From Clostridia bacterium (GTDB lineage: Bacteria > Bacillota > Clostridia > Oscillospirales > CAG-382), in NCBI GenBank assembly GCA_017501055.1, contig JAFVXP010000122.1:1-15605 (forward strand): a stretch of 15,605 bases of DNA, read 5' to 3'. The notes beneath the pieces are model-generated. The model was given only the letters and a program-made list of their open reading frames with translations, had not been told where the DNA came from and made no database searches. Positions 15,125 to 15,605 of this stretch are shown here, in pieces; positions within the stretch are counted from its first letter, which is position 1; every line of letters begins with the position of its first letter. The translations under genes and the position numbers were made by a program.

Positions 15125-15605
15125 TATCGCTTTCCGAAAAGTATGGGCTTTAACTTTTGAACGTAATAAACCGAGATTCTCTCCAAAGCAAGGTCGAACA
15201 CAACAAAAGTTACGTTCGCAAGAATACAAATGACGGCTGTAAAACCGCCGAACTCTTCCTGCAGACCAAAAAATTCCTTTGCCAAATAGATAAAAATTGC
15301 AAGAAAAATATTAAAACAAGCTATCCTTGCCGTATATGAAAGCCAGATTGGCTTAATGCGGTTTAACGGCTCTTTAACTATCGGATAAAACCCTGCAAAT
15401 GCGGCAAAGATCAAAGCCGCAACCTTGTATGGAAGAATAAGCAGGGAAATAATCGAAACGGCTAAATAAACGCCAAAGCTCCAACCCTTGCCCAATTCGA
15501 TAAAAGCAACAAGTATTATCAAACTTGCAAAAGCGGCGGCACTCAAGTCAAGCGTTTGAAAAACCGAGCCCACAAATAAAACGATAACCGATAATGCAGT
15601 GAATA
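15121..15605 (-). CDS. Multi-pass membrane protein, 5' end beyond the window
   Basis: The frame is open from the right edge to a TGA at 15121-15123, giving 161 visible residues. A GTG at 15571-15573 could serve as a start, but the codons upstream of it (FTALSVIVLF...) continue the same hydrophobic segment without a stop, so the gene very likely begins outside the window. About six hydrophobic segments are visible in the partial protein (about 1-18, 20-38, 43-58, 62-78, 94-110, 121-142), joined by short loops, with a basic end (VQKLKPILFGKRY). I see no catalytic, nucleotide-binding or transporter motif and do not recognise the family. It lies directly upstream of yicC on the same strand, with the operon promoter overlapping its stop. 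Confidence 0.7.
   Translation of the reverse strand, partial: FTALSVIVLFVGSVFQTLDLSAAAFASLIILVAFIELGKGWSFGVYLAVSIISLLILPYKVAALIFAAFAGFYPIVKEPLNRIKPIWLSYTARIACFNIFLAIFIYLAKEFFGLQEEFGGFTAVICILANVTFVVFDLALERISVYYVQKLKPILFGKRY

Noticed and set aside
15571..15573. GTG as the start of the right-edge membrane protein
   Set aside because: The frame stays open and hydrophobic upstream to the window end, so the gene most likely starts outside.

Overview
The window looks like a chromosomal housekeeping segment from a low-to-mid GC Firmicute, most likely a gut-type clostridium of the Oscillospiraceae/Ruminococcaceae kind. That placement is an inference. It rests on the yicC-remA-rpoZ-priA-def-fmt-rsmB-rlmN-prpC-prkC-rsgA gene order, strong AGGAGG-type ribosome binding sites, sigma-A-like promoters and the style of the proteins. 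I see no mobile element, CRISPR array, tRNA, rRNA or defence system.

Layout. The left end (1-119, minus) holds the first codons of an unrecognised gene that overlaps the 3' end of ilvE (95-1165, minus), the branched-chain aminotransferase. A 217-base divergent intergenic region (1166-1382) carries the ilvE promoter and, facing the other way, a TATAAT box preceded by three helically phased OmpR-family-type half sites. These lead into a membrane-anchored G5/M23 cell-wall peptidase (1383-2468, plus). Two hairpins (2482-2512 and 2528-2552) separate it from the convergent operon.

From 15065 down to 2560 (minus) run twelve genes with gaps or overlaps never larger than 38 bases: yicC, remA, rpoZ, priA, def, fmt, rsmB, rlmN, prpC, prkC, rsgA, pssA. 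A well-formed promoter lies just upstream of yicC and a terminator just after pssA, so they probably form one long transcript. The products join RNA decay (YicC), a DNA-binding matrix regulator (RemA), RNA polymerase omega, replication restart (PriA), initiator-Met formylation and deformylation (Fmt, Def), rRNA methylation (RsmB, RlmN), 30S maturation (RsgA), the PASTA kinase/phosphatase pair that senses cell-wall state (PrkC/PrpC), and phospholipid synthesis (PssA). The genes gmk, coaBC and rpe, often interleaved in this cluster in relatives, are absent. The right edge (15121-15605, minus) is a partial multi-pass membrane protein whose stop codon overlaps the yicC promoter.

I did not find a clearly new system. 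The points most worth a second look are the tandem TTAACA-type boxes in front of the M23 peptidase, the 17-unit x-E-P-S tail on PrkC, and the composition of the operon.
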